In this document: in pieces, positions 1-10,735 of the stretch
Layout of the letters: every line of letters begins with the position of its first letter
Position numbering within the stretch: the first letter of the stretch is position 1
NCBI RefSeq assembly: GCF_003045775.1
Contig: NZ_PXNS01000001.1
Coordinates: forward strand, 806,001 to 870,000
Source of the DNA: Halomonas litopenaei
GTDB taxonomy: Bacteria; Pseudomonadota; Gammaproteobacteria; Pseudomonadales; Halomonadaceae
Direction of reading: 5' to 3'
Length of the DNA stretch: 64,000 bases
Translations under genes and position numbers: made by a program
The notes under the pieces: generated by a model
Told to the model about the DNA's origin: nothing
The model's input: the letters and a program-made list of their open reading frames with translations, nothing else
Databases searched by the model: none

Positions 1-41
1 TGTTTCGTGCCGTGGCCATGGCCGAGCAGGGACTGCGCTGA
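1..41 (+). CDS. trpE: Anthranilate synthase component I, C-terminal end (partial)
   Basis: Only the last 12 codons and a TGA at 39-41 are present. They read FRAVAMAEQGLR, which fits the usual C-terminus of TrpE. TrpE makes anthranilate from chorismate together with the TrpG amidotransferase encoded downstream. The assignment rests on this short tail and on its position before a trp leader and trpGDC, so it is moderate. The roughly 50 bases after the stop carry the promoter of the next transcription unit, so trpE and trpGDC appear to be separately initiated. Confidence 0.6.
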   Translation, partial: FRAVAMAEQGLR

Positions 42-59
42 GTTCGGCCTGACATCCGC

Positions 60-255
60 TTGACAGCCATGACCACGACACACACTATAAGCCCATGATG
101 AATATGACCTCCGCACCGTCCCGTAATCGCCAGCAGTGGTGGCGCCCCTTCGACTGAAGCGGGCGGAGGAACCCTGAGCGCCGGGGTGTCGCGGACCACG
201 GTCTGGACAACGACGGTCAGGACAGCGAAAGTGCCGCCCGCGAGGCGGCATTTTT
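60..255 (+). promoter_or_regulatory. trpGDC promoter and transcription attenuator
   Basis: A TTGACA box lies at 60-65. A TATAAG/ACTATA box lies at 84-91, so the spacing of 18-20 is a little long. A Trp-rich leader peptide follows at 95-157. An intrinsic terminator closes the leader: TGCCGCC at 232-238 pairs with GGCGGCA at 244-250 and is followed by five T at 251-255. This is the classical layout of Trp-tRNA-sensing attenuation. Attenuation of trpGDC separately from trpE is known in Pseudomonas; here it is inferred. An antiterminator pairing inside 158-231 is expected but I did not fold it. Confidence 0.65.
95..157 (+). CDS. trpL: trp operon leader peptide
   Basis: This is a 20-residue reading frame ending QQWWRPFD, with two adjacent TGG codons at 137-142 and a TGA at 155-157. 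Ribosome stalling at these Trp codons would report Trp-tRNA charging to the terminator at 232-255. Three ATG codons (95, 98, 104) could start it. None has a clear Shine-Dalgarno sequence, and the predicted transcript start is very close, so translation may be nearly leaderless. The frame is too short for ordinary gene finders; the tandem Trp codons and the downstream terminator are the evidence. Confidence 0.7.
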   Translation: MMNMTSAPSRNRQQWWRPFD

Positions 256-307
256 GTGTGTGGGTCGTCTCGCTGGGTGAAGCCCAATATTGAATCCTGG
301 AGCCACC

Positions 308-889
308 ATGATCTTGATGCTCGATAACTACGACAGCTTCACCTACAACATCGTCCAGTACCTAGGCGAACTGGGCGCCGAGGTGGTAACCCGACGCAAC
401 GACACCATCAGCCTCGACGAGATCGAGGCCATGGCGCCCAGCCACATCGTGGTGTCGCCGGGGCCCTGCACGCCCAACGAGGCCGGCATCTCGCTGGAGC
501 TGATTCGCCACTTCGCCGGCAAGCTGCCGCTGCTCGGTGTGTGCCTCGGCCACCAGGCCATCGGCCAGGTGTTCGGCGGCAAGGTGGTCCGTGCGCCCCA
601 GGTCATGCACGGCAAGACATCCGACATTCGCCATGCCGGACAGGGCGTGTTCAAGGGCCTCGATGATCCGCTCTCGGTGACCCGCTACCATTCGCTGGTG
701 GTGGAGCGCGAGAGTCTGCCGGAGTGTCTCGAGATCACCGCCTGGACCGATGACGACGACGTCACCCCCGGCCTGATCATGGGCCTGCGCCACAAGGAGC
801 TGCCCATCGAAGGGGTGCAGTTCCACCCGGAATCGATCCTGTCGCGACAGGGACACGAGATGCTGGCCAATTTCCTCGAGCGCCACTGA
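308..889 (+). CDS. trpG: Anthranilate synthase component II (glutamine amidotransferase)
   Basis: The 193-residue protein supplies ammonia from glutamine to TrpE for anthranilate synthesis. It is a class I amidotransferase: the nucleophile Cys79 sits in GVCLGHQ, and the His173/Glu175 pair lies in GVQFHPES near the C-terminus. The start is the ATG at 308, preceded by TGGAG at 298-302 and matching the family N-terminus ([11 protein letters not shown]). A longer frame from a TTG at 290 lacks support. It is the first gene of trpGDC, 19 bp before trpD, behind an attenuator. Length and motifs are typical. Confidence 0.95.
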   Translation: MILMLDNYDSFTYNIVQYLGELGAEVVTRRNDTISLDEIEAMAPSHIVVSPGPCTPNEAGISLELIRHFAGKLPLLGVCLGHQAIGQVFGGKVVRAPQVMHGKTSDIRHAGQGVFKGLDDPLSVTRYHSLVVERESLPECLEITAWTDDDDVTPGLIMGLRHKELPIEGVQFHPESILSRQGHEMLANFLERH

Positions 890-908
890 CTACCATCAGG
901 AGACTTGC

Positions 909-1928
909 ATGCAGATGACCAATGCCATCGCGGCGGTGATGCGCCGGGAGAACCTGGGCCGAGAGCAGGCCTATGCGGTGATGCGCACCATCATGACCGG
1001 CGAGGCCAGTGACGCCCAGGTCGCCGCCTTTCTGATGGGGATGGCGATGAAGGGCGAGACCGCCGAGGAAATCAGTGGCTGCGCCCAGGTGATGCGCGAC
1101 CTGATGACGCCGGTAACGCTGTCCTGCGACAACGTCGTGGATATCGTCGGCACCGGTGGGGACGGCGCCAACCTGTTTAACGTATCCACCGCCTCGAGCT
1201 TTGTCGCCGCCGCCGCCGGCGCCCATGTGGCCAAGCACGGCAACCGAGGGGTGTCGTCGTCCTCGGGCAGCGCCGATCTGTTCCAGGTGGCCGGCATCGG
1301 CCTGGATCTGGACGCCGAACAGGTAGGCCGCTGCATCGAGGAGGTCGGCGTCGGCTTCATGTTCGCGCCCAATCACCACCCGGCCATGCGTCACGCCATC
1401 GGTCCGCGCCGCGAGATGGGTGTGCGCACCCTGTTCAATATTCTGGGGCCGTTGACCAACCCTGCCAGTGCGCCCAATCAGCTGCTCGGCGTCTACCACG
1501 CCGACCTGCTGGAGTTGATGGTGGAGGTGCTGCGTCAGCTCGGCAGTCGGCATGTGCTGGTGGCCCACGCCGAAGACGGCCTGGACGAAATCTCGCTGGC
1601 GGCGCCGACCCGCATCGCCGAACTCAAGGATGGCGAGATCCACCGCTATACCCTGACCCCCGAGGATGTCGGTATCGAGCGTCAGTCGCTCGCTCCGCTC
1701 AAGGTCAAGACCGCCGAAGACAGCCTGCGCCTGGTCGAGAAGGCGCTGTCAGGCGAGGGGCCTGCGGCGGATATTGTCGCCCTCAACGCCGGCGCTGCCC
1801 TCTACGCCGCCGACGTGGCCGATTCCCTCAAGGAAGGCGTGCTGATGGCCCAGGACGCCCAGGGAACCAGGCTGGCGCTGGAAAAGATGAAGGAACTGGC
1901 CCACTTTACCCGGGTGTTCGCTCAGTAG
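909..1928 (+). CDS. trpD: Anthranilate phosphoribosyltransferase
   Basis: The 339-residue enzyme transfers the phosphoribosyl group of PRPP to anthranilate, the second step of tryptophan synthesis. The glycine-rich PRPP site GTGGDGANLFNVST lies around residues 79-92, followed by KHGNRGVSSSSGSAD, both hallmarks of TrpD. AGGAG at 898-902 precedes the ATG at 909; an ATG two codons on is an alternative. It is the middle gene of trpGDC, 45 bp before trpC. It is a stand-alone TrpD, not fused to TrpG as in E. coli. Confidence 0.95.
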   Translation: MQMTNAIAAVMRRENLGREQAYAVMRTIMTGEASDAQVAAFLMGMAMKGETAEEISGCAQVMRDLMTPVTLSCDNVVDIVGTGGDGANLFNVSTASSFVAAAAGAHVAKHGNRGVSSSSGSADLFQVAGIGLDLDAEQVGRCIEEVGVGFMFAPNHHPAMRHAIGPRREMGVRTLFNILGPLTNPASAPNQLLGVYHADLLELMVEVLRQLGSRHVLVAHAEDGLDEISLAAPTRIAELKDGEIHRYTLTPEDVGIERQSLAPLKVKTAEDSLRLVEKALSGEGPAADIVALNAGAALYAADVADSLKEGVLMAQDAQGTRLALEKMKELAHFTRVFAQ

Positions 1929-1973
1929 GACCTTTCTGAAAAGAGCCCGACGGGCCGCAAGGAGAATCACAAC

Positions 1974-2774
1974 ATGGCCAATGCCACCCCGACGATCCTC
2001 GAGCGAATCCTCGAGCGCAAGGACGAGGAGGTCGCCAGCCGACGCCGCCAGGTCAGCGAGCAGGCGCTGCTCGCGCGTGCGCGAGAGCAGGATGCACCGC
2101 GCGGTTTCGTCATCTCGCTGGCCGAGCGGATCCGCGACGGCGACGCCGCGGTGATCGCCGAGGTCAAGAAGGCGTCACCCTCGAAGGGGCTGATCCGTGA
2201 GGATTTTCGCCCGGCCGAGATCGCCGCTCAGTACGCCCGGGGTGGGGCGGCCTGCCTCTCGGTGCTGACCGACGCTGACTTCTTCCAGGGCCATGAGGAC
2301 TACCTGATTGCCGCCCGCGAGGCGTGCAGTCTGCCGGTGATCCGCAAGGACTTCATCGTCCACGGCTACCAGGTCAGCGAGGCGCGGGCCATCGGCGCCG
2401 ACTGCATCCTGCTGATCGTCGCCGCCCTGGAGGACGCCCAGATGCGCGACCTGCACCAGCAGGCTGGCGAGCTTGGCATGGACGTGCTGGTGGAGGTCCA
2501 CGACGCCCAGGAACTGGAGCGGGCGCTGGCGCTCGATCTGGATCTGGTCGGGATCAACAACCGCGACCTGCATACCTTCAATACCCGACTCGAGACCACC
2601 CTGGAACTGCTGCCGCGGATTCCGCCCGAGGTCACGGTGATCACCGAGTCCGGCATCCACAGCCGCGACGATGTGCTGCGCATGCGCGAGAACGACGTCC
2701 ACGGCTTCCTCGTGGGCGAGGCCTTCATGCGCGAAGAAGATCCGGGCGAGGCCCTGCGGCGACTGTTCTTCTGA
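1974..2774 (+). CDS. trpC: Indole-3-glycerol-phosphate synthase
   Basis: The 266-residue TIM-barrel enzyme closes the indole ring of CdRP to give indole-3-glycerol phosphate. Family signatures are [10 protein letters not shown] near residue 64, the RKDFI segment, and [10 protein letters not shown] near residue 190. It is monofunctional, without the TrpF domain fused in E. coli. AAGGAG at 1960-1965 precedes the ATG. It is the last gene of trpGDC and is followed by a strong terminator. Confidence 0.95.
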   Translation: MANATPTILERILERKDEEVASRRRQVSEQALLARAREQDAPRGFVISLAERIRDGDAAVIAEVKKASPSKGLIREDFRPAEIAAQYARGGAACLSVLTDADFFQGHEDYLIAAREACSLPVIRKDFIVHGYQVSEARAIGADCILLIVAALEDAQMRDLHQQAGELGMDVLVEVHDAQELERALALDLDLVGINNRDLHTFNTRLETTLELLPRIPPEVTVITESGIHSRDDVLRMRENDVHGFLVGEAFMREEDPGEALRRLFF

Positions 2775-2793
2775 GTCCTGTACTCGCCTGAAG

Positions 2794-2834
2794 ACACCTC
2801 GGGCCGGTCATCGACCGGCCCGAGGTGTTTTTAT
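2794..2834 (+). terminator. Intrinsic terminator of trpGDC
   Basis: A perfect 16-bp stem (2794-2809 with 2813-2828, three-base loop) is followed by TTTTTA. The T-run overlaps the stop codon of the convergent antiporter gene, so this hairpin separates two convergent units. The other strand has only a weak T-tract, so termination is probably mainly for trpGDC. Confidence 0.9.
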
Positions 2835-4774
2835 TTCTGACTACTTTGCCGGTCCGGCATGACCAGGCGGATCACATGATCGCCCTTGCGTGGTGTCAGC
2901 GGCGCGTCGGCGGTGGCGATGCGCGGCCGCCCGGAAGTGCCGACACAGATCAGCGGCGCCGAGTCGGTGTCGCCGGGGAAAGCCCCCTGACGTCTCGCGC
3001 TGGCGACGTCCTTGGCCTGGAGGGGCGCTTGACGGGTGTCTGTGCTGTGGATGTGGCCTGGGCGTCTTTCTCCCCTTTCTCCCCTTTCTCCACTTGCACG
3101 CTTGTCGCCGCTGGCGCGCAGCAGCGCCCGTGAGCGGGGTGCTTCGTCGAGCCTTTCGACCTCGAAGCGAGCCCCACGCTCCACCAGGCTCGAGAGCTGG
3201 GCAAAGGTCATCTCGCGGCCGAACAGGTAGGGAACATGCTCGATGGCGGTGGCGTGCTGGCGCCGGGCCTGGCGCCCCAGGTTGACCGCCAGGCGGAACA
3301 CCTGGCCCTGGCCCAGCAGATGCTCGAAGTGCAGCGCGGCCAGATCATTGAGCTCTCGGTAGGGCGACAGCGGCATCAGGTAGCCGATACCGCTCAGCTC
3401 CATATGCTGGGCGGCGTGTTCGGACAGCGGGTCACCGTAGTAGGCCGAGAGCCCCTCGGCGCGGGCGGCCTGCACCGCGTCCCAACTCGAGTCGGTCAGC
3501 AGCACGCCGAGTCGGGCCTGGCGCAGACAGTGGGCCATCTGCCGGGCCACCGGGTTGGCGCCGATGATCAGCACGCCGTGGGCCGAGGGACGGCGCACCT
3601 TCAGCCAGTCGCCCAGCGGGCGGGCCAGCAGACTCTGGGATACGACCGTGGCGATGATCACCAGAAAGGTCACCGGCACCAGCCGGTCGGCGCCGGGCAC
3701 ACCTATCTCTTCCAGCCGCAGCGCGAACAGCGAGGCCACCGCGGCGGCGACGATGCCGCGGGGCGAGATGAACGCCAGCAGGCTCTTCTCGCGCCAGTCC
3801 AGGCCACTGCCCAAGGTGCACAGCCACACCGCCAGCGGACGCACCAGCAGCAACAGCACCGCCAGAAAGGCCCAGGCCGGCCAGCCCAGCAGCGCCAGTT
3901 GCTCGACCGTCAGACGTGCCGCCAGCAGGATGAACAGACCCGAGATCAGAAGGATCGACAGGGTCTCCTTGAACTCGATGATCGGTCGGGTGGGCACGCC
4001 ACGCATATTGGCGAGCCAGGCGCCCATTACCGTCACCGTCAACAGGCCGGACTCGTGAAACAGGGTGTTGGACAGGGTGAACAGGCCGAGCATGGTCATC
4101 AGGGTGCCGAAGCTGTGCAGCCGTTGCGGCAGCAGGTGCTGGCGCAGTACCTGGCCCCATAGATAGCCGCCGGCGACGCCGAAGCCGAAGCCGATCAACG
4201 CGGTCTGGGCGAACAGCATCAGGGTGTGCGGCAGTGCCTGGGTGCCGGAGCCCAGGGCGACGAATTCGTAGACCAGTACCGCGCCGATGGCGCCCACCGG
4301 GTCGATCAGGATGCCCTCCCAGCGCAGGATCTGGGTCAGGTGCTCGCGGGCCCGCAGGGTCTGCAGAAGCGGCAGGATCACCGTCGGGCCGGTGACCACC
4401 AGCAGCGCCCCCAGCAGGCTCGCCATCTCCCAGCTAAGGCCCAGCAGCCAGCGGGCGGCCAGCGCTCCGCACAGGGCGGTGATCAGGGCTCCCCAGGTGA
4501 CCAGGCGGCGCACCGTGCGGCCATGCCCTCCCAGCTCGCGAAAGTTCAGGGTGAGGCTACCCTCGAACAGGATCACCGCCACCGCCAGCGACACCAGCGG
4601 GAACAGCAGCTCGCCGAACAAGGCGTCGGGGTCGAGCAGGCCGGTCACCGGGCCTGCGGCAATGCCGGCGATCAACAGCGTCAGGATGGCGGGGACCTTG
4701 AGGCGCCAGGCTAGCCACTGTGAGCCCAGCGCCAGCAGGCCAACGGCCGCCAGGGTGAGTCCGGCATGCTCCAT
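2831..4774 (-). CDS. Sodium:proton antiporter (CPA family) with C-terminal RCK/TrkA-N domain
   Basis: The 647-residue inner-membrane protein has about 12 hydrophobic segments in residues 1-390. It resembles the CPA1/NhaP-like exchangers that expel Na+ or K+ in exchange for protons, which fits salt tolerance. After the membrane part, GVLIIGANPVARQMA near residue 400 begins a Rossmann nucleotide-binding RCK/TrkA-N domain, a common regulatory module. The tail from about residue 560 is low in complexity: GERGERGER from a TCTCCCCTT-type repeat at 3068-3090, then a polar stretch. GGAG lies ahead of the ATG at 4774. Ion specificity cannot be read from sequence. Confidence 0.85.
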   Translation of the reverse strand: MEHAGLTLAAVGLLALGSQWLAWRLKVPAILTLLIAGIAAGPVTGLLDPDALFGELLFPLVSLAVAVILFEGSLTLNFRELGGHGRTVRRLVTWGALITALCGALAARWLLGLSWEMASLLGALLVVTGPTVILPLLQTLRAREHLTQILRWEGILIDPVGAIGAVLVYEFVALGSGTQALPHTLMLFAQTALIGFGFGVAGGYLWGQVLRQHLLPQRLHSFGTLMTMLGLFTLSNTLFHESGLLTVTVMGAWLANMRGVPTRPIIEFKETLSILLISGLFILLAARLTVEQLALLGWPAWAFLAVLLLLVRPLAVWLCTLGSGLDWREKSLLAFISPRGIVAAAVASLFALRLEEIGVPGADRLVPVTFLVIIATVVSQSLLARPLGDWLKVRRPSAHGVLIIGANPVARQMAHCLRQARLGVLLTDSSWDAVQAARAEGLSAYYGDPLSEHAAQHMELSGIGYLMPLSPYRELNDLAALHFEHLLGQGQVFRLAVNLGRQARRQHATAIEHVPYLFGREMTFAQLSSLVERGARFEVERLDEAPRSRALLRASGDKRASGERGERGERRPGHIHSTDTRQAPLQAKDVASARRQGAFPGDTDSAPLICVGTSGRPRIATADAPLTPRKGDHVIRLVMPDRQSSQK

Positions 4775-4871
4775 GGTCGGTCGACTCCGAAACGGGAAAA
4801 GCCGCGCAGCGTACTGACGCGGCGTCGATCATGCAAACCATCGCCATCATAGGCGTCAACGATGGTCTGAC

Positions 4872-7800
4872 TCAGCTCGCCCGACGAAGTGCGCCGAGCA
4901 GCGCCTGCAGCGGATGCGGCAGCTGGCTGTCGGAGAAGCGTCGGGCCTGGCTGCGACAGGAGTAGCCGGTGGCCAGCAGGCGACCGCTGCCGCCGTGCTC
5001 CTGCACCACCGGTTCCCAGGACTGGGCGTAGATGGTACGCGAGGTCGTAAGGTTGCGTGCCTCGTGGCCGTAGGTGCCGGACATGCCGCAGCAGCCCGAG
5101 GGCAGCGGCGCCAGGCGCAGCCCGAAGCGTTCAAACAATTGCTGCCAGGCCTTGGGGCTGCCCGGCGCCTGGGTCTTCTCGGTGCAGTGGGACAGCAGCT
5201 GGAAGGGGGCTTCCTCGCTCAGGTCGAGTCCCGAGGGCACCAGCGAGGCGCCCAGACTCGAAAGCCACTCCTGCAGCATCAGCACCTCAGGCACCGCCTG
5301 CTCACCGAGTGCCTTCACGTACTCCTGGCGATAGGTCAGCGTCATCGCCGGGTCGATGCCCACCAGCGGCACGCCGCTGGCGGCCAGGGTGGAGAGCTCT
5401 CGGGCACGCTTACGGGCGGTGCGCTCGAAGGCGCCGAGGAAGCCCTGGACGTTGAGCGGCTTGCCGTTGGGCTTGTAGGGCGCGACGAAGACGCGGATAT
5501 CGAGGCGCGACAGCAGTTCCACCACGTCGGCGACCAGTCTGGCTTCGAAGTGGCTGGTGAAGGCGTCCTGCACCAGGATCACGCTGCGCGCCTTCTGGCG
5601 CTCGCTGAGGCGTCCCAGCGTCAGCGGGGTGGCCTCGGCCACGCCCCAGGCCTTGAGCTGCTTCTTGAGCCGGGCGCGTGACAGCCGGGGGCTGTCGACC
5701 ATGCCGAGGCCGCGGGCCATCAGCCGGTCCACCAGGCGGTTGTCGAGTGCCGCGTTGTAGGCCGGGGCCAGTGGCGCCAGCGCCGGCAGCAGGAATTCGA
5801 GCCCGCCGATCAGGTAGTCGCGCAGTGGTCGCAGGTAGCGTCCGTGGTAGACCTCGAGGAACTGAGAGCGGAAGGCCGGGACATTGACCTTGATCGGGCA
5901 CTGGCCGGCGCAGGACTTGCACGCCAGGCAGCCGGCCATGGCGTCGTAGACCTCGTGGGAAAAGTCGTCCTTGCCGCGCAGACTGTTGAGCGCGCGGCGG
6001 GGCAGGTGGGCGAGCCAGCCGAGCGCGGTCTCATCCTTCTTGCGCTGTGACTCCTCGACCACGTCGATGCCGGCCTTCCCCTGCAGGCGCAGCCATTCGC
6101 GCATCAGGCTGGCGCGGCCCTTGGGCGAGTGCACACGATCCCGGGTGGCCTTCCACGACGGGCACATGGCGTCGTCGGGATCATAGTTGTAGCAGGCGCC
6201 GTTGCCATTGCAGTAGACGGCGTCGGCGTGGGCCTGCCATACCCGCTCGTCGATCTGACGGTCGAAGTCGCCGCGCATGGGCACCGCGTCGATGGCCAGC
6301 AGGCCTGGGTCGCTGAGGCTGGCGCCGGGCTCGGGCTGACTGTTGGCCGCTTCGTCGGTCTCCACCAGCGGCGTGGCGATCTTGCCGGGATTGAGCTGGT
6401 TGTGCGGGTCGAAGGCACCCTTGAGGCGTCGCAGGCTGGGGTAGAGCTCCCCGAAGAAAGCTGGCGCGTACTCCGAGCGCACACCCTTGCCGTGCTCTCC
6501 CCACAACAGGCCGTGGTAGCGCTGGGTCAGCGCCGCCACCTCATCGGAGATTTCGCGGATCATCGCCTGCTGGCGCGGGTCCTTCATGTCCAGCGCCGGG
6601 CGCACATGCAAGACCCCGGCGTCGACGTGGCCGAACATGCCGTACTCGAGCCCGCGGGCATCGAGCAGGGCGCGGAACTCGGCGATGTAGTCGGCCAGGT
6701 GCTCGGGGGGGACCGCGGTATCCTCGACGAAGGGCAGCGGGCGCTTCTCGCCCTTGACGTTGCCGAGCAGGCCCACCGAGCGCTTGCGCATGGCGTAGAC
6801 CCGACCGATGGCGTCACGGCCGATGGCCTGGGTGAAGCCCAGGCGTGTGACGCTGGTGTCGCTTTCGAGTCCCCGGCAGAAGGCGTCGACCCGGGCCTCG
6901 AGGCGCTCGGGGTCGTCGTCGTTGAACTCCACCAGGTTGATGCCCTCGATGGCCGGTCCGTCATCCACCGGGAAGAACTCGGCCACCGAGTCCCACACGA
7001 AGTCCTCCATGGCGAGCTTCAGCACCTTGTCGTCCACGGTCTCGATGGAGGTGGGGCGAAGCGCCTGCGGCTTTTCAGGTGATGAGCCGCCGGCCATCAG
7101 CGCCTTGGCGTCGGCGAGGGCCGCCATGAAGCTCGGGTAGCGCACATTGACCAGGATCGAGTGGCGCGGGATCGGCAGCACGTTGAGCACCGCCTCGTTG
7201 GTCAGCGCCAGCGAGCCCTCGGCGCCGCACAGCACGCTGTTGAGGTTGAAGCGGCCGTCGTCGTCGCGAAGGTGGGCCAGGTCATAGCCGGTCAGGCAGC
7301 GGTTGAGCGGCGGGAAGATCGCCTCGATGCGCTCGCGCTCCTGCTCGATGATCTTGCGGGCGGCGCGATAGGCGCGGCCCCGGGCCGAGTCCTCGGCGCA
7401 CAGGGTCTCGAGTTCGTCCTCGTCGACCGCGGCGCTGATTAGGCGCTCGCCGCCGATCAGTACGCTGTCGAGCTCGAGCACATGGTGGCGGGTCTTGCCG
7501 TATTCGCAGCTGCCCTGGCCGCTGGCGTCGGTGGCGATCATGCCGCCGATGGTCGCCCGGTTGGAGGTGGACAATTCCGGTGCGAAGAACAGCCCATGGG
7601 GCCTCAAGGCGGCGTTGAGCTGGTCCTTGACCACCCCGGCCTGGACCCGCACCCGGCGGTTGTCGACGTCGATCTCGAGGATCTGGTTCATGTGCCGGGA
7701 CACGTCCACCACCAGGCCGTCGCTCAGCGACTGGCCGTTGGTGCCGGTGCCGCCACCACGCGGTGTCAGGGCCACCTTGCGGAAGGCTTCGCGCCCGGCG

Positions 7801-8018
7801 AGCCGGCCGAGCAGCTCGAGGTCAGCTGCATGACGCGGAAACACCGCCGCCTGGGGCAGACGCTGGTAGAGCGAGTTGTCGGTGGCCAGCACCGTGCGGC
7901 TGGCGTAGTCCGGGGCGATTTCGCCCTCGAAACCTTCCGCCTTCAGGGCCTTGAGAAAGTCGACGTAGTGCTGGTCCAGTGGGGTCGCGGCATCAGCTAG
8001 GGGCAGTGGTGCGATCAT
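4872..8018 (-). CDS. ydiJ: FAD/FeS D-2-hydroxyacid dehydrogenase, YdiJ type
   Basis: The product is 1048 residues, close to E. coli YdiJ (about 1018). YdiJ-type proteins are D-2-hydroxyglutarate dehydrogenases. An N-terminal FAD-linked oxidase domain is marked by the PRGGGTGTNGQSLSDG loop near residue 90. A GlcD-type C-terminal oxidase cap follows. Then come ferredoxin-like cysteines (CLACKSCAGQCP) and a CCG-type domain with CCGMSGTYGHE near the end. The frame stays open for another 103 codons upstream, but the ATG at 8018 (MIAPLPLADAA) matches the family N-terminus, so I start there. No partner genes adjoin; the divergent serS begins 342 bp away. Confidence 0.88.
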   Translation of the reverse strand: MIAPLPLADAATPLDQHYVDFLKALKAEGFEGEIAPDYASRTVLATDNSLYQRLPQAAVFPRHAADLELLGRLAGREAFRKVALTPRGGGTGTNGQSLSDGLVVDVSRHMNQILEIDVDNRRVRVQAGVVKDQLNAALRPHGLFFAPELSTSNRATIGGMIATDASGQGSCEYGKTRHHVLELDSVLIGGERLISAAVDEDELETLCAEDSARGRAYRAARKIIEQERERIEAIFPPLNRCLTGYDLAHLRDDDGRFNLNSVLCGAEGSLALTNEAVLNVLPIPRHSILVNVRYPSFMAALADAKALMAGGSSPEKPQALRPTSIETVDDKVLKLAMEDFVWDSVAEFFPVDDGPAIEGINLVEFNDDDPERLEARVDAFCRGLESDTSVTRLGFTQAIGRDAIGRVYAMRKRSVGLLGNVKGEKRPLPFVEDTAVPPEHLADYIAEFRALLDARGLEYGMFGHVDAGVLHVRPALDMKDPRQQAMIREISDEVAALTQRYHGLLWGEHGKGVRSEYAPAFFGELYPSLRRLKGAFDPHNQLNPGKIATPLVETDEAANSQPEPGASLSDPGLLAIDAVPMRGDFDRQIDERVWQAHADAVYCNGNGACYNYDPDDAMCPSWKATRDRVHSPKGRASLMREWLRLQGKAGIDVVEESQRKKDETALGWLAHLPRRALNSLRGKDDFSHEVYDAMAGCLACKSCAGQCPIKVNVPAFRSQFLEVYHGRYLRPLRDYLIGGLEFLLPALAPLAPAYNAALDNRLVDRLMARGLGMVDSPRLSRARLKKQLKAWGVAEATPLTLGRLSERQKARSVILVQDAFTSHFEARLVADVVELLSRLDIRVFVAPYKPNGKPLNVQGFLGAFERTARKRARELSTLAASGVPLVGIDPAMTLTYRQEYVKALGEQAVPEVLMLQEWLSSLGASLVPSGLDLSEEAPFQLLSHCTEKTQAPGSPKAWQQLFERFGLRLAPLPSGCCGMSGTYGHEARNLTTSRTIYAQSWEPVVQEHGGSGRLLATGYSCRSQARRFSDSQLPHPLQALLGALRRAS

Positions 8019-8308
8019 GGTCTCGGTCGATACAGGCCCCGCGGCGGCGCGGCTGGCGCTATCGACAGGGCAGGAGAATGGGAGGGCGTCCACTTTACCG
8101 CGTCTCGGGGGGTAGGTGCATCCCGATCGCGAGAGAAGCCGGCGCTCGCCCCCGGTCGATGGCGCCGCCTCTCGCTTTTGCCTACAATGTGTCGCCTGCG
8201 CGGAGGGTGGTCCCAGGGCACACCAGCGGGGCGCTTTTCGGCTGTCCTCATGGTGGGGCCCGAGAGCAGCGTCCGACGCTGGCGATGGTGACGCACGGTC
8301 CCAGGTGA

Positions 8309-9637
<1,329 letters not shown>

Positions 9638-9703
9638 TCCGTCCTTGAGAGGGGCGGGCGCGCTTGCCCTTGCTCAAGCCCTTGCTTAAGCACAAGCAAA
9701 AGC

Positions 9704-9737
9704 AAAAGCCCCGGTGGTCGCGACCACCGGGGCTTTT
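9704..9737 (+). terminator. serS terminator
   Basis: A perfect inverted repeat, AAAAGCCCCGGTGGTCG at 9704-9720 facing its complement at 9721-9737, ends in a T-run. The A-run on the left makes it potentially bidirectional, so it may also serve the convergent SIMPL gene that ends at 9863. Confidence 0.9.
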
Positions 9738-9862
9738 TACGTCACGGGCTTAGGCGTAACAGGCTTAGGCGATATGGCACCGGACCCCGGCCGCTTTCCG
9801 TTGGGCGGGGGGACTCGTTGGCCACCGGTGCCATGGCCGTCGGACTGACGTCACCGCTATCG

Positions 9863-10735
9863 TCATTGCGGCGCAGCCGGGACCTGCTGGCGATCCTGAT
9901 CGATATCCGCGGTTGCCTCGGCCAGCCCCCAGCGGACCTGGACGCCGGCGTCGATGGTGATGCTGCCGGGGCTGTAGTCGGCGTTGCCGCCGCTTTCGGC
10001 CATGTCCGCGCGCATCGCCATCATGCGTGGCTGAAACACCGGGGCGTTGGTCTCGCTGACATGGATCACCTCACCGAGCTCCACTCCCAGGGCGTCCGCC
10101 ATCAGTTCGGCCTTGGCCCTGGCGCGCTCGAGCGCCTGGGTCAGTGCGCGGTCGCTGGCCGCGTCGCGGTCGGCAAGATCGTAGCTGACGCCGTCCAGTG
10201 CATTGACGCCGGCTTCGGTCAGGGCGTCGAGCAGGGTCGGAAGGCTATCGAGATCGCTGATCGCCAGGGTCACCGGACGTTCAAGGCGAGTACGTACCAT
10301 GGGGATGGGGTTGTCGTTGCCCTGGCGTGTTTGATGCAGCATCTCCTGCTGTACCCGCAGCGATCCGGCGTTGATCGCCTCGCGGGAAAGACCCGCGTCT
10401 TCCAGCGCCGAGATCAGCTCGGCGGCACGATCCTCCAGGCGTTGGCGGGCCTCAGCCAGGGCCTGGCCGTGGTCACCACTGTCCTTTTCCTGGGCGATGG
10501 CCGGTGTCAGCTCCCACAGTCGGGCGTTCAAGGTCGCCTCGTCCGGAGCGACCTTGAGCTCGGACTGGGCCTGGATATCCAGATAGCGTGGCGTGGGTGA
10601 CTCGGCGGCCAGGGAGGGCGTGGCGGCCAGAGAAGCCAGCGCCAGGCCGAGCCCCACTGTCGCCAGCCGGTTGAGGTGGCGCAGGCGAAGGCTCGGCATC
10701 GCCCGTGATCGGGCGGAGGGAGTGGCGAGTGACAT
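9863..10735 (-). CDS. Periplasmic SIMPL-domain (DUF541) protein
   Basis: The 290-residue protein has a signal peptide (about residues 15-45, hydrophobic LATVGLGLALASLAATPSLA) and then one SIMPL/DUF541 domain, as in YggE. YggE-type proteins are periplasmic and linked to oxidative stress tolerance, but their biochemistry is not settled. The start is the ATG at 10735, with AAGGAG immediately upstream. The open frame continues 75 codons further, but those codons read as non-coding divergent promoter DNA. It is a monocistronic gene, divergent from the AI-2E permease. Confidence 0.8.
   Translation of the reverse strand: MSLATPSARSRAMPSLRLRHLNRLATVGLGLALASLAATPSLAAESPTPRYLDIQAQSELKVAPDEATLNARLWELTPAIAQEKDSGDHGQALAEARQRLEDRAAELISALEDAGLSREAINAGSLRVQQEMLHQTRQGNDNPIPMVRTRLERPVTLAISDLDSLPTLLDALTEAGVNALDGVSYDLADRDAASDRALTQALERARAKAELMADALGVELGEVIHVSETNAPVFQPRMMAMRADMAESGGNADYSPGSITIDAGVQVRWGLAEATADIDQDRQQVPAAPQ

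Noticed and set aside
290..307. TTG start six codons upstream of trpG
   Set aside because: The ATG at 308 has a ribosome site and the family-typical N-terminus.
9638..9703. tRNA or small RNA after serS
   Set aside because: CAAGC/GCTTG short repeats are present but there is no cloverleaf; the only clear structure is the terminator at 9704.
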